From positions 248,001 through 312,000 of the forward strand of contig NZ_JACHEF010000006.1 in NCBI RefSeq assembly GCF_014207355.1: a DNA stretch of 64,000 bases, given 5' to 3'. The notes under the pieces are model-generated. The model saw only the letters and a list, made by a program, of their open reading frames with translations, was not told where the DNA came from and made no database searches. Numbering within the stretch: the first letter of the stretch is position 1; each line of letters opens with the position of its first letter. Shown in pieces: positions 63,867 through 64,000 of the stretch. The stretch is from Mesorhizobium sangaii (GTDB taxonomy: Bacteria > Pseudomonadota > Alphaproteobacteria > Rhizobiales > Rhizobiaceae). The translations under genes and the position numbers were made by a program.

Positions 63867-64000
63867 AATCGGACTCCTAACGGGCGCAAGCCCTGACGGG
63901 GCTAGATTTCCCGCTCAGGGTCTTCAACAACCAGTCCACAACGTCGGCACGCCGAAAGCAAAGATGCATTAGAGATGCGTTATGTACACTCGTCTTCGCG

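Overview
The window looks like an accessory part of a Rhizobiales genome, most likely Mesorhizobium or a close relative (inference from gene content). The signs are RIME-like mosaic intergenic repeats, many FixJ-type response regulators, an alphaproteobacterial RpoH, high GC, ATGA/GTGA-coupled operons, and a probable anti-Shine-Dalgarno (CCUCC-motif) small RNA of the kind known in this group. No tRNA, rRNA or CRISPR array was found.

Layout. 0-1.8 kb: the end of a tailoring cluster (methyltransferase and FAD oxidoreductase). 2.0-9.1 kb: a complete malonate decarboxylase operon, mdcA-C-D-E-G-B, an AEC transporter, then mdcH. 9.3-10.6 kb: a Tat-exported bicupin oxalate decarboxylase. 11.0-14.7 kb: a PAS histidine kinase, a FixJ-type regulator, a lone receiver and an RpoH-type sigma factor. 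15-17 kb: small secreted proteins. 17.2-21.5 kb: RND pump 1. 21.5-24.5 kb: small or decaying genes, including a relic of a ydeP-type oxidoreductase, and an outer-membrane barrel. 24.6 kb: a candidate sRNA. 25.1-28.4 kb: an AraC regulator, an HtrA/Deg protease and a small secreted protein. 29.0-32.8 kb: a second kinase, regulator, receiver and regulator cassette. 33.0-36.4 kb: a serine-hydrolase relic and a large winged-helix/NTPase/TPR regulator. 36.8-38.5 kb: a sensor-less kinase between inverted copies of an intergenic repeat. 38.5-43 kb: RND pump 2. 43.3-44.1 kb: an alpha/beta hydrolase. 44.4-48.5 kb: an AraC regulator, a YdeP-like molybdopterin oxidoreductase and a small PAS-like protein. 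48.9-51.2 kb: two more receivers and an ECF sigma factor. 51.4-57.0 kb: a formate/nitrite channel, two divergent amino-acid antiporters and arginine deiminase. 57.0-62.6 kb: an HdeD, RND adaptor, RND pump, HdeD operon. 62.7-63.9 kb: another AraC regulator.

How the genes may work together. The right third resembles, by content rather than by order, the acid-resistance genes of enteric bacteria: HdeD beside an MdtEF-like pump and AraC regulators, a YdeP homologue, and a proton-consuming arginine deiminase with basic amino-acid antiporters. Oxalate decarboxylase and malonate decarboxylase on the left also consume protons, and the FNT channel could move formate made from oxalate. I infer an acid/organic-acid stress island under heavy two-component, AraC and alternative-sigma control. 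The individual gene calls are firm. The joint function is inference.
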